Source: Trichaptum fuscoviolaceum (taxonomy: Eukaryota; Basidiomycota; Agaricomycetes; Hymenochaetales; Trichaptaceae). Taken from it: a DNA stretch of 64,000 nucleotides. Both the position numbers and the translations under genes were made by a program. Position 1 is the first letter of the stretch; each line of letters begins with the position of its first letter. The stretch is from NCBI GenBank assembly GCA_910574455.1, contig CAJSYZ010000011.1:3828941-3892940 (forward strand), given 5' to 3'. Positions 19,888 to 31,484 of this stretch are shown piece after piece. The notes below the pieces were generated by a model. It saw nothing but the letters and a program-made list of their open reading frames with translations. It did not search any database and had not been told where the DNA came from.

Positions 19888-22644
19888 TCAAACGTTTTCC
19901 AACGTCCAGGATGTCCCGGCGGGGAGACTGTCGTGGTAAGTCTTCACCACATCCCGGCGAATGGTCTCGTCTTTCGGGACATAAACCTTACCCTGGTACA
20001 GGATGAGGCCTTCCTCGGTGCTCCAGTCCTCAAGTTCCTTGGTCAGGACTCGAGGCGCCTTGGACTTGACCAGCTCGATCGCGTCCACCAGTTCGTCTTC
20101 ATATTGATCTGACTTACGAATGCGTCGTAGGAGGGCCTGATCCCCGTGTACCTGCGTCATTCCCCGACGAATTGCCTTTAGTCGAAACATTTCGGGGGTC
20201 AAGAGGGTCCGTCCCGTGTTGTCTTCGCCTTCTGGTTGAAGATCGACGCGTCGTGACATGGCGTCGGGTTTGCCCCCGAGTCGCCCTGGGCGATGGCGAA
20301 TCGTAAAATCGAAGCGGGTGAGGAACAGACTCCACCGGGCTTGGCGTCGCGTCAGCGTTCGGGATTCAGAGAAATATAGCAGATTCTTGTGGTCAGACAC
20401 GATATCGAGTTTATGACTCGCACCTTCGAGATAATGTCGCCACTCGTCAAGAGCTCTAATAATCGCGAGTAGCTCCTTGTCATAAATCTCGTAGTTGCGT
20501 TCCGCATCGTTGAGGGATTTCGAGAAAAAGGCAACCGGATGTATCAGCCCGTCGTCGCCTTCCTGGGACAAGACCGCGCCGGTCGCGAAATCAGAGGCGT
20601 CGCATTCCACGATGAATTGTCGCGACATGTCTGGCATCATCAGGACGGGGGCGGTCGTGAACATGCGCTTGAGATAGTCGAAAGCGAACTGCTGGTTTTC
20701 GGTCCAGACCCAGCGAACGTCCTTCTTCAGCAGCGTCGTGAGCGGTTTGACGATGTGCGAGAAATCCCGAATGAAGCGTCGATAGAAATTCGCGAACCCG
20801 AGGAAGGCTTGAATGTCTTTCACCTTTTTCGGGGTAGGCCAGTCGAGGACCGCCTGTACTTTGGCGGGATCCATCGCCACCTTTCCCTGCGAAATAATCA
20901 TCCCGAGATACTCGACGGAAGTCTGTTTGAATTTGCACTTTTCGGGTTTACAGAACAAGTCGTTTTCGCGCAGCCGCTTAAGGACTTCCCGTACGTGTTC
21001 CTCGTGCTGCGATTCATCTTCGGAAAAGATTAGCAAGTCGTCAAGATAGATGATCACGTATACTCCAATGAGATCTTTGAAGATATCGTTCATCATATGC
21101 TGGAAGGTCGCCGGGGCATTCGTGAGCCCGAATGTCATCACCGTTGGTTCGAAATGTCCCGCCTGAGTCCGAAAAGCGGCCTTCCACTCGTCGCCTTGCT
21201 TCAGTCGCACGTTGTGGTAGCCCCATCGCAAATCTAACGTCGTGAAAACCTTCGCCTTTTGCAGTGCGTCTACGAGTTCCATCGTGAGGGGAAGCGGGTA
21301 TCGATTCTTGACCGTGATATCGTTCAGTCGTCGGTAATCGACTACCATGCGCAAGGTTCCGTCCTTTTTCTTGATAAAGAAGACGGGAGCCGCTGCAGGG
21401 GATTTCGAAGGTCGTATGTACCCTTTGCGCAGGTTTTCGTCAACGAATTCGCGAAGGGCGTCGCGTTCGGCCGGGGCCAACGGATAGATTTTGCTGTACG
21501 GGGGAACCTTCCCGGGTTCTAAATCTATGGCGTGATCATACGGTTTGCGCAGTGGAAGCCTTTCGGATTCAACTTTCGAGAAAACGTCGGCAAACTCACG
21601 AAATTCGGGGGGAACTAGTTCCTCGAAGGTTTTCTCGCCTTCCTTCACTGCTGACTTCTCAGCGATGGCCTGGGAGTGGGTGTACGAGGCGGCAATTTTG
21701 TACGCGAAATGGTCGTCCGTCGTGACGAAGTAGGATTCAGCGTCGTGGTACTGGTCCCAATATTTTTCTGAGTACCGAAATCCTGGTGGGACAGCTTCCC
21801 ATTCGGCCTGGGTCCTGTCGGGCCCCCAGGGGGTCTCGACTTCTTCTGCTATGGCGAGGCGGGGAAGCGGGACCAGGCGTTGCTGGTTATCACACTGAGG
21901 CGGGCAGCGGTTGAGATCGACCACGTCGTTGGTCCAGTCAATGGTTGGGTTATGGTGCCGCAACCAGTCGATCCCCATGATAATATCGTCGTCGCCAATA
22001 TCCGCGACGGCCATGGTCAACTGTTCTAAGTGTCCCTTCATCTCGACGTTGAGGACTACTTCCTTGGTGATGCGTCCAATCGCGTTCGGGGAATTGTCCG
22101 CGTTGCGCAAAAGTATCGGGATTACCAAGTCCCGGGTCTGGAGTCCATGTCGCGAAACGTAGCGGGAATTTATGAAAGTTCCCGACGCACCGCTGTCTAA
22201 CATTACTGTGGCTAAGGCATCCGTTTTTCCGTCGCTAACCTGTACCGGGAACTTCAAATGTCGTCTAAGACGACGGTCTATTGTAGAGATGGTTAAATAC
22301 AAGGGACCATTATTAAGAGAGTTCTTCGGCCACAAGGGCGGTTGGGTCGTATAGGGCGCGACTGAGCAATACGACCCTACTGAAAATCCGCTGGGGGCGG
22401 GGCTTCGGGATTGTGAACGTTCTTGGCGGCGGGCGTCATGGCGGCGAATGCGTTCTGTAGCACGGACTGCTGCACGTTCTGGACGTACTGTTCCGCCATA
22501 CGTTTGAGCGTTTCTTCGAACGACTGGAGCGCGGGGGGCGATGGGCTCGACGGGGACGTGGATTTCGTAGCTTTTAGGTTTCGGGATGGCGGTCGCGTTG
22601 GGCAATCGCTCACCAAATGGTCTTTCTCTCCGCAGTAGTAGCAT
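19888..22644 (-). pseudogene. pol: Element B pol, upstream part: protease, RT, RNase H
   Basis: This frame covers an arginine-rich segment overlapping gag, an aspartic protease motif (MLDSGASGTF), reverse transcriptase with IYLDDLLIF near 21045, and RNase H with VECDASDFATGA near 20600. It ends at 19888 within the integrase H2C2 domain: one zinc-binding H (TYHDS) is present, and the expected second H lies in the alternative frame. The break is a single-base shift around 19920-19930. Everything upstream is intact. Confidence 0.9.
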
Positions 22645-23585
22645 AGTCCCTTACTCCTGCGCTCCCGGCGCACCCTGTCAATCTCCATCGCGTTGGGATC
22701 CTTCGTCGAGCTTGCGCCCGCAGTCGGGATCGTACGCGGAGCTGAACTAGTGGTGCCGGGATTGCTTCGGGGCGTAGCTGCTGGCTTCGATACTGGTCCA
22801 TAGGCGTGTGCGAGCCTTAGCTTCTCGTCCGTCTCGGAAACCCAGTTGACGTAGGCATCGAATTTCATATCCTTCGCCTCTGTGCTGGCGATGTGCTGGC
22901 GAACCTGGTCTTTGAGTCCCTTCCGGAACATGTCGAGGTAGATGACATCCGTCGTTGCGTCCTTGGGCCACCCGGTGAGGGCTTGGAGGGCACGGAATTG
23001 CGACGCAAACTCGGCGACCGTTCCTGTCTGGCGTAGGCGCATCAGCTTGTCGGCTGCGGCTTTGTCTGCATCGATTTCTCCGTAAGAGGCGCGAAGGGCG
23101 GCGAACAGGGCCTCCAGGCTGGCGGCTTCTGGCGGTGTCGGGATGTCCTGGAGTCGATCTAGAATGGGTCGTGCCCAGTCTTGCGCCGGTCCCCGCAGTA
23201 GCATCAGGGCGAATGCGACCTTGCGGGTTTCGTCCAGCCCCGGATGTTGTCCGAACAGGTAGAGCTTAATCTGGTGAATCCAGTTTTCCAGCTTGGCTCG
23301 TTCGCCTTCGAAAGTGTCGGGAAGCTTCATCTTGAGCCCTGCTCCACCCCCAGACGGGGAGGCGGGCTGGCTCGCGATTTGGGCTTCTAACGCCTGGTTG
23401 GCGTGCTTGAGCTGGGCGACAGTGTTCTGAACCTGATTGTGTTCGTTGACTAACTTGGAGTAGCATTTTTCGAGGGTGTCGAGGCGATCAAGGATGGGCT
23501 GGAGTTTGTCTTCCTCCATCGAGGAGCTCGGGGATGGGAAAGCGAAGGTATCTGCGAGTCCTCCCCATTCCTGGTGGGATGACAT
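22377..23585 (-). CDS. gag: Element B gag
   Basis: It encodes 402 residues from ATG 23585. An N-terminal coiled coil (LDRLDTLEKCYSKLVNEHNQ onward) precedes the Gag core (DTFEGERAKLENWIHQIKLY ...) and a CCHC zinc knuckle, CYYCGEKDHLVSDCP, near residue 315. It ends PPPADFQ at 22377, overlapping pol by about 270 bp. Confidence 0.92.
   Translation of the reverse strand: MSSHQEWGGLADTFAFPSPSSSMEEDKLQPILDRLDTLEKCYSKLVNEHNQVQNTVAQLKHANQALEAQIASQPASPSGGGAGLKMKLPDTFEGERAKLENWIHQIKLYLFGQHPGLDETRKVAFALMLLRGPAQDWARPILDRLQDIPTPPEAASLEALFAALRASYGEIDADKAAADKLMRLRQTGTVAEFASQFRALQALTGWPKDATTDVIYLDMFRKGLKDQVRQHIASTEAKDMKFDAYVNWVSETDEKLRLAHAYGPVSKPAATPRSNPGTTSSAPRTIPTAGASSTKDPNAMEIDRVRRERRSKGLCYYCGEKDHLVSDCPTRPPSRNLKATKSTSPSSPSPPALQSFEETLKRMAEQYVQNVQQSVLQNAFAAMTPAAKNVHNPEAPPPADFQ
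22383..22389 (-). promoter_or_regulatory. Candidate -1 frameshift site, gag-pol of element B
   Basis: On the minus strand G GAT TTT stands in gag phase two codons before the gag stop (TAG, 22377-22379), and the pol frame is -1 relative to gag. G GAU UUA is a known slippery site in a retrovirus, and this sequence has the same form. It is less canonical than the element A site. Confidence 0.55.
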
Positions 23586-23661
23586 CGCTGGTCGGCGGTA
23601 CGGGTGCGGGGGTAGAAGTAAAGAGCGTGAGGGTGTCGAGTCCGAGCGGCGGTGAGCCAGG

Positions 23662-23672
23662 ACTTTTGACCT
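23662..23672 (-). other. Self-priming primer-binding site of element B
   Basis: On the minus strand AGGTCAAAAGT lies two bases after the 5' LTR and is exactly complementary to ACTTTTGACCT in the LTR (minus strand of 23969-23979). The match is again exactly 11 nt with mismatched flanks, the Tf1-type arrangement. Confidence 0.85.
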
Positions 23673-23674
23673 AA

Positions 23675-24491
23675 TGTTACGACCGTCGGGAATTGTAGCG
23701 GGAAACAGTTTCGGGAAACTGGAATTCGCGACAAGAACCCGCGTTCGGGAATCTGGATTCGCGACTGGGAACGAGCGTGGGAATTCAGGCGGGAAACGCG
23801 CGGGATTCTATCCAGGCGCGTCGCGGGATTCTCAAGGCCAGCTAGGACTCTTCACTGCTTTGAACGTCAAGTAAGCGGATCCCTAAGGAAGCACTCCACA
23901 AGTAAGTATTGCGCAACTAACTACACAGGAGAAAGAGAGAGATCGCACCTAAGGAAGCACTCCACAAGAGGTCAAAAGTGGGGTGCTCCTTACGATGCCT
24001 ACAGCTATTTATCTACTTCGTAAAGACTGTATAGTTAATCTACGCTAAGTGTCCTTGCGCAATGCGCACCTATCTACTACAAACGATACATGCTACGACC
24101 GCAATGCTAGGCATGTCCATCCCGTCTCTCCAGATGGCTACGGCCTGTCCGTGGACGTCAGCGTCCGGTCCGGGGCCGCGACTAGCCAGACTAGGTATGC
24201 CAGGCTGTTGCAGGTCGTCACCTTGAGGTACTAGCGGATTAATGAGCGTATGTTGATAAGTGAATGTACGTGTGCCGTGGCGGGTCGTTGTAAATGAGTG
24301 TGTGTACGCGTGCATGGTTGCCGGGACGGTGGTGCGGGATAAGTCACGTGAGCATGGGATCGTGCGATTCGGGAATGAGGTTTCGCGCGGGGAATCCAAT
24401 GGCGGGATTCTCCCCACGGGTTTGTCTGCTCATGTCGGGATCCTTGGCGGGAAAGTGCGGGAAATGAGAAAAGGAGCCCGGGATCTCGACA
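23675..24491 (-). repeat. 5' LTR of element B
   Basis: This is the right-hand LTR on the plus strand and the promoter copy for the minus-strand element. It carries a TATA-like ATAAATA and the RNA-start word ACTTTTGACCT about 27-33 bp further on. Confidence 0.95.
24006..24012 (-). promoter_or_regulatory. TATA-like box of element B
   Basis: ATAAATA (minus strand) lies about 27 bp upstream of ACTTTTGACCT at 23979-23969, which is complementary to the primer-binding site and therefore the likely RNA 5' end. Confidence 0.6.
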
Positions 24492-27440
24492 GCATGCGCC
24501 GGCACGCCATTTTCAGACACCGGATCGCATCAGACGCTTCACCTTCCCTCAATTCCAGTTCTACCTTCGCGGATTTGACAAGACCGTATTCATCACGCTC
24601 CTTTGAATTAAAGTCCGACGGAATATAGAGTGATTCCTTTTCCGGTTGCCGGGAGGACTTGAGACCGTCGAGAGACGCTCGTAAACCCGGAAACATTGTG
24701 TATTGATGCTTGCGCCATATTGCTATATCGTTGGTAAGTTGGGTCTGCGAGCTATCATCGATCTGGAATTTAGCCAGGAAACGCCGCCTTGGATGAACTT
24801 ATCAGCAAAAAAATCTCCGGTACTGATATACTGCAAAGATACATACTGTTTTTGCTGTATAAGGACAGCTCCATCGATTAATAAAGCCATGGCACCCTTA
24901 TCTTCTTCCGTAGCTGTTTCCGTTTTCTCCATTACTACCTTCAAGGCCTTTATTAAAGAAGTTTCTGATGACCATCAGCATGTAATATCAGATGACTTTT
25001 AACTAGCTCATGTAACTTACCAGGAATTGTCGACCGAAATGGGCTTGACCACCTTCCCGTTGCTCCGTCTATCTCTGGTTCGGATTCAATGTCCTCCCAC
25101 GCGTCAACAGTCTTATCGCCATAGCGCAGCCGCATTGTTTCGCTAGAGTTCGCAAAGGATACTTTGACCTCGCTTAACTTCTCAGAAGCTTTTACCAAAT
25201 TCTGGCCTATAGTTTTAGCTGGAAGACGTGAGCCGCAATCGATATCATATATAGCCGATGTTATGTACCTTGCTTTAATATTTTGGCCCGATTCCAATCA
25301 TTGAAGTGGTCATCCAATGTGTCCGCCCGATGACTTGGACTCATTTGCTTAGTGCTCCCAGCCGCTTGATTGGCTTCAGACCAGAATCGTTCTGCCTCTT
25401 CACCGTCCAACCTTCCCGTATGTTTACGATAGTTGGGGTTATATACCCATTGACACTTTTCAACGTGACTCGTAACGTGCATTTTGCCGACCAAAAACAA
25501 AATCTCCTCTGTCACGTATCCCGGAAACTCCTGGGCCCATCGCTCAAGGAAATTCGCGCAATATTGACAGTTAACGTCGTACGCAAGCACCTTCCTCTTG
25601 AAACGCTCTGTGCCTTCCAGGGCGCCTCGAAGAGCAAAGTCCGTGTTGATGAAACTGAAGAAATTTGTATTAGGCCGAGAATGAGGAAAATAAAACTTAA
25701 TCACATACCGTTCTCCCCTCTGTAAGTTAACGACACTACAAGGTCTGATAATACCATGTCTGCATAGAACGGATACCACACCCGTACTATACAGCTTTTC
25801 AAATCGTTTGAGGTTCCAGTTCTCAACCGCTTTGAATTCGCGACATTTCGTTTTCTGTTGCAATTGGTAGGTCATTTATTAGTCATTCATACATGAAAGA
25901 AAACCGAGGCATACAACAATCCGTATATCTTTAAACTTTTCAATGAAGTCCATAACGACTTCGTGCTTCCGGAAGTATCCTCTTCCGTCCCATAACAAGG
26001 TACCTGGTCCACTTGTATTTTTCTCCAGACAGACTAGTTTCATGTTGCCATTGATGACAAGGAAAATGGAGTCGAGATGTCTATGGTACATTATAAATCA
26101 GAAATCGAAGGAACAATCGGGTGATTACTTACGGTTTACTCTCTACCACAGGCTTCTTCGTCACCGACAAAGCCCTTCGATCAGAATACGATTTGCTCGA
26201 ATCCGGGGTGTTGATATCTGGTATGGGACAGGCCATGCAAACCTCGGCGAAGGAGCCCAATGGCCGACATTTCACGACGTCGTCAATACCAAGGGTCTGA
26301 CCGCTTTCGCGCTCAGCTGTGAGAAATCGCCAATAATGCGCTATTCGAATGAAGGATGTGGCTGGGACCTGACAATCAGGATTAATTTATGAAGCACTCG
26401 TTTACTATATGAAAGAACGAACGAATATTTGTTGGCGTGTCGGATCATTCGTTTTGCGATCTAGGGCCTTTATGTAGTCATGCGCAGATCCTTTGGAGGC
26501 CAATGTGTACCAGTGAAAATCGCGCAAACACCTGAAAGTGAATCCCGTCTGGGGTCTCTTCGTTGTCGCTGGGAATATACCAGCACCAATGAGTTGCAAC
26601 GCATTCACCGCTGCCCCTTTGCAGTAACAGTAATGCACGAAACATTGGTGGACGCCATTAGAGTCGACAACGATCAGGTTGGCTGGTGATCGGTTTTCAG
26701 ATAACTTTGGGCATTCTTCACCTTTATGTCCCATGTGGAGAACAAGCCCAAGGTCCCTTAATCCCACTCGTCTAAAGCAATAGCCGTTCCACTCCTCTAT
26801 CCAATGGAACGGCTCCTGACTGTGTTCTCGGAGAATACAATCCTTGCACATGCACGCTGCGTTCGAGCAATCAGCGCATCGGTACTGTCGCCTTAAACCA
26901 TTGTTGCAGTTACACATACGATCCACCGCGGGATCGTACTCGTGCTCCAATATAATGCGTTGAATATCGTCATGGATCCCGGAGAATTGGGCGAGCTGAG
27001 CGGATGAGGACTTTGCAGAGCCAAGCCCCCGCACAGGTCAGTTTCGCGATAGTCAAAGACTTCCTGCGACTCACTTGAGAAATTTCTTCGTCGTCATCGG
27101 ACATTGCTGATACATCGTCCCTTTCCACATCATCTTCGGTTGGCGCTGATATTTTAGCTCGTTTGAAAGGCCTCCGCACATCAAGCACCTCGTGTCTATT
27201 TGCCACGACCTTCGTATCCCCATCCTTATTCACCGAAACAGTCTCCGTCTCGTGCACAAATTTCGACGCGGAAGAACCTATGCTCTCGTGAACAGTGGCC
27301 CGGACGGTAGGCCGCACAACGGATTGTCTAGTGGCTGAAGTCGACGCTCGACTGACATTTCGTTTGTCACGAAATTTCTCGACGGCCCGCAGAAGTCTCG
27401 CATTGGCATCGTCTCCGTTTTCCTCGTTTTCCTGTACATG
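24492..27440 (-). pseudogene. KDZ transposase, N-terminal and catalytic exons
   Basis: This is the longest surviving block of the KDZ gene. A GT-AG intron around 27076-27016 joins the acidic N-terminal exon to the CxC2 exon. Next come an exon with a VINGNMKL segment (about 26050), the central exon 25875-25261 holding the D of AYDVNCQY and the E-rich GRLDGEEAERFW motif, and helical exons down to 24497. Short introns separate them. The block ends at the target duplication of element B, with the reading frame resuming on the other side of the element. Confidence 0.8.
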
Positions 27441-28324
27441 GAATTGCTATCTCAGTCCTTTCGTCCTTTTTGTATCGCAACAATTCATACCCTATCATTA
27501 CTGGTTTTTTTGTTATTGTGAAGTTCGCACATCGTACTTCGATCGCTTCAACAATGTTATAATACTACACAAGAAAGACAAGTTTGAGAAGGAAATATAA
27601 GAGACAGTCCCAACAATCCATTACATATAAGATAAAGAACATTATGAGTAGACAGGAACGATGTCGTCGCGCCATGTTCGCATGTCTTCTTCAACGTGTT
27701 GCATGCGCAATGACTGATATAATATGACCCTTCGTTAGCGAGAAAAGTGTCATGAGGAGTAGAAACGTGCCTGACCAACACAATGATGACTCCATAGTGT
27801 TGTCAATTGAGGTCTTCACGTTGCGGGTTTGAATCCCAACAAGAGGCACAGCACTGGCATGGGACGCTTCATCGTAAGGGGTTAAGGGTGAAGGTGGTGG
27901 TCAGGAGCAAGAAGAGAAAACACGTGATTATTCCGCTGGCGTAGTCTTTGCGAGAAAATCGTTTGTGTGAACATCCTTCCTGTTCACAACCACAACCTGC
28001 CCTGAGGCTCGGCAAACTCTCCGCATAGTTAAACCCCGTGAGACAGTCCCTTTTTGATCAGCTTGTCCTCCCCCACCACCTCTGGTTCCAGAAAGGGGTT
28101 AGTGAGTATGACGTGTTAATTCGTGCGCCTCGTTTAATGAAGACTGTAGAATATTGATGGATTGACCGTACTTATTTGAGCTTATAAAGCTCGACATTCT
28201 TTACAGTGGATTTCTAAGTATTTTGCATAACTTATTCTTTATACATTTGAATCATTGTAAGATAATTTGCAAAGCAATTCCATTAGACATTCTCATGTTG
28301 CATTTTAGTCTGAGTTACTCAGCG
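27441..28324. other. Intergenic region between KDZ and Spt5-like genes
   Basis: No gene is supported here. The 5' exon of the KDZ gene may extend into the left end. At 27825-27838 a B-box-like GGGTTTGAATCCC is preceded by an A-box-like stretch, suggesting a tRNA-derived fragment, but the T-arm pairs only partly. The 28100-28300 segment is the probable promoter of the next gene. Confidence 0.4.
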
Positions 28325-31300
28325 ATGGACGCTCGACTATTTCTGGACCTCGAGGCTGACGTTTCTGATGATGAAGAAATGTCGATGAGTAGCGATGGAG
28401 AAACGGGTGAGTGGGCTTCGGGCCCTGTTCTGCTCGACTCATGAGTCTGATGCCAATGACATGTACATTTGTAGATAGATTCTTTATCGACGATGACGGA
28501 GATCTGTTTGATGTCGACGACAATGATGAGGGAAATAATCACATCAGAGCGACCGTTCGCAAAGATCAATCCAGTGTGACATCAAGCGAAGTCGAAGAAT
28601 TGCAACAGATCGCGAAACAGATCGAACACCGATATGCGTATCCATCGGGAATGGGAACTACGCATGAAAGCGATGAAAAAAATATACCGCTATGGGAATT
28701 GGGCGTACCAGTAAGTGATAAAACCGAGAGCAAACTTTACGGGTCTGATCTTTTATAAAGCGAGGTCTGGAAAATGTATACGCTCGTCGCTTGCGACGTT
28801 CTCCAATTATCATCCAGGATCGGAGCAGGTGGAGAGTCAGATCGAAACGGTCTAGGAGAAGTCAACGAGGGGAATACAGAGATCAGCCGGGGCATTTCCA
28901 TGGCGTTTTCGTAATCCCTCAACTCACCGGTCGTGTGTTCATTCAGTCGAATGACAGGAATGAGGTTCTCCGCCGTATGGAGAATTTGAAAAACAACTTC
29001 CATAAGCAGCCTTTCCTAGTTCCTCCATCTGAGGTGCCGCAACTGCTGTATTTGCGCCAATCGGCAGTAAAAACACAGCCTCCTATTTCACCAGGCCAAT
29101 GGGTCCGTCTTAAAGACGGTTTATACCACACCGACATCGGGTTGGTCAAGAACGAACGCCGAAATGAACACGGCGACGTCGATCAATACGATATTCTGGT
29201 GGTTCCGCGTTTGTTCTTCGAAACAAACATGGTCACGGACGTCACCGAAATAGTGAAGTTCACAAAACGGAATAGGCTTCCGGCCCGGTTACTCAGACTC
29301 CACGACGCTCGAAAGCGAGTAGGGGAAGAAAATGTTCAGGGCACTGAGGAAGAGTTCACAGTTCTCGGAGAGCGGATTTGGCATTCGCTCCATCTCATCA
29401 CGAAGCCGAAGTCCGAATGTAGCTTGGTGCAGTGCCCTTCGGCCTACGAACTCGTGCACTTCACCTCTGTTCGCATCAACACGTTAGAAGCGACGAACCG
29501 AGCCTTCCTCAGTCCCAGAGATCGTATACGGGTTATCAAGGGTCCCATGCTAGGGCGTAGAGGAGTGGTTGATTCCTTGGGGATTCAGGCTGTGAGCGCA
29601 CTGCTGGAACCCCAAGACCAGGCCTCTCCTGGCTCTTGTATCGACGTGCAGTGGGATGAAATAGAGCGGATACTCGAGGTAGGAGACCTTGTTGAAATTG
29701 TTCTAGGGACAGACGCTGGAAAGACGGGCATGATCGTCTCTGTCTCCTTCGATTCTCTAGCTATCGGATACAGACCAACGATCGGATTAACTAAGGCACT
29801 AGAAGCTCCAATTGTCATAGTATGTCCTCGTCATGGTGTAACTTATGCGTTTGCTTACCTGCCTTGCAGATTGACTCGGTACGCCCAGCATTTGTCAGGA
29901 CAGTCACCTCTGGCTTCGTCGCTGCCCCTATCAAAGACCCTACACCGCCTACGAACGTCGTCTCGCGCGTTATCTTGCCATCGGATGGTGGGACGTCTGT
30001 TATAGGTCCTGATTCGACATCCACGGATACGACATCATCTACTGATGAGAAGCTCATTAGTGAACCATGCGGACCAGCGTCATCATCACCTGACAGACCT
30101 GACAATATCAAGGCGAGTTCCAAGAACGGACTAGTGCCTCCATGCGAATGGGAAATTGGAAGACCCGTCGTGGTCCGACATGGTCATGTGAAGGGTGTCG
30201 CCGATCTTTATTCTTGGGTTGGGGACGAAGTTATTGTGTACTTTCCAGATGGTCGTGGCTTCATAAAGGTTGAACCTCAGGATGTCGTCTCTGGGTAGGT
30301 TCACTCTCGAACCGACACGTACTCCTTTCCTAACCTGTCTATTTTTTTCTCAGGGATGCTTTGCTTTATTCGTAAGCTGTTCCCACGATGCACGCCCTAT
30401 TACAGACGTTCCTAATCACCATTGTCTGTAGGAAGGAGCCGCTTACATTAACAGGACGGCGGATTACTGGTACCGAAGTGAAGATGCTGAAGACTAGAGT
30501 AGAGAAATATCTCGAAGAGCGGCCCCGAGCTCCTCTGAATAAGATGATCAACTTGCCAGGGTTAGATGAACGTATCGGTAATCCGGTCTGGGTTTTCAAG
30601 GGTGAACGGAAAGGCGTAGCTGAGTTGCAAGCAATCAGCAGGAGCCACGCTTTTGTGTACTATCCCGGACGAATTCAATCACTCTCGCAGATTACTCTTG
30701 ACTCAGCGGTGTCGAGGTAGGTTTCGTTGATCGCATATCGACTCATGCTGAAACAAATTGCTGTTTAGCGTCGACTGGAAGCAACTAGACGGCAAAGAAA
30801 TAGATGAAGAAATTGAAAATTGCGCACGAGATGCGATTGGGGAGTTCCTTGGAGTATCTTTGCCGTCAGCGAAGTCACGTGCACCTCAATCGGAAGGTCA
30901 CGTTGAGGAAAAAAACTTCTCGATCGAATCCGAGGCTGAGTCCTTGGATTCGATAACTTCATTAGGCGAAGCAGTTGATGACAACCGTATGTATAATGCC
31001 ATTTATTAGGCGACTTCTGATCTAACTTCGTCGACTAGACATGATGTGGTTGCTCGAGCCAGATTTTCAATCCGTTCTTCGCGATTGCAGTATTTTCTTT
31101 CGCATCAGGAAGTCGCATAGGTCGTCGTCATATAGAAATGTTGCTGTGCGTACTCTGGAAGACTCTTTGCCTTGCGTGTCATCGGTCAACGTTGCAGGGT
31201 CATTGGAGAGTAGGGGCTCCATATGTGTTAAATTTAAAACAACGCATGGGCTGGACAAAACAGAGCCCGTAGAGTTTCGCGACCTAGTCCTGCATGAGCC

Positions 31301-31484
31301 GAAGATTAGGTCACCCGCTTTGGCCGTCTCCGGAACTCATCGTGGTGAACAGTTGTTTGTTCAACGATTAGATAAAGAGGATAAGACAAAGTGCTGGTGC
31401 CGTCCCCTCAAATCAAGCTGCCGTGTCAAACATTTTTGTATTCCTTTGTCAGAAATAACTAAGATCGAACCCTTTTCTACTTAA
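28325..31484 (+). CDS. Spt5-like protein with NGN and KOW domains
   Basis: From ATG 28325, introns at 28407-28474, 28711-28760 and 29820-29869, then several more short GT-AG introns, keep one frame to the stop at 31484. An acidic N-terminus (DRFFIDDDGDLFDVDD) precedes an NGN-like segment (FHGVFVIPQLTGRVFIQSN) and a KOW-type segment (SPGQWVRLKDGLYHTDIGLV). Further KOW-like stretches follow at DRIRVIKGPMLGRRGVVDS, LVEIVLGTDAGKTGMIVSV and WEIGRPVVVRHGHVKGVAD. Spt5 with Spt4 clamps RNA polymerase II and promotes elongation. This sequence is divergent and lies next to transposons, so it is more likely an accessory paralogue than the housekeeping gene. No break was found. Confidence 0.75.

Larger units (their letters stand above)
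17787..24491 (-). mobile_element. Element B: Ty3/gypsy chromovirus, pol broken by one frameshift
   Basis: The element is 6,705 bp, flanked by GCATG (17782-17786 and 24492-24496). It has 817-bp LTRs ending TGTTACG/CTCGACA on the plus strand, gag and pol on the minus strand, a self-complementary primer-binding site and a strong polypurine tract (GGAGGGGGGTAA, minus strand of 18604-18615). I found three LTR differences (17888/23776, 18401/24289, 18528/24416), so it is young but probably slightly older than element A. One frameshift in the integrase zinc-binding region separates pol into two frames. Confidence 0.93.
6087..27440 (-). pseudogene. KDZ-superfamily DNA transposase with CxC2 domain, split by two LTR retrotransposons
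   Basis: The gene reads from about 27440 down to a stop at 6087-6089. The 5' part (27440-24497) has an N-terminal acidic and basic region, a CxC2-type cysteine cluster (26940-26420, with CNCNNG, CADCSNAACMCKDC and a later CYCKG) and a KDZ catalytic core. That core has AYDVNCQY near 25690 and the DTLDDHFNDWN block near 25310. The helical C-terminus continues at 17786-17355 and finishes at 6301-6087. Element B interrupts it at a GCATG target and element A at a CTCTA target, and the coding frame matches across both sites. The first catalytic position reads INGN where KDZ proteins usually have a D, so the enzyme may already have been dead. The encoded protein would have mobilised its own DNA transposon. 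Confidence 0.85.

Noticed and set aside
27780..27850. tRNA gene or third SINE copy
   Set aside because: Only a B-box-like word is convincing; stems pair poorly and the SINE tail is absent.
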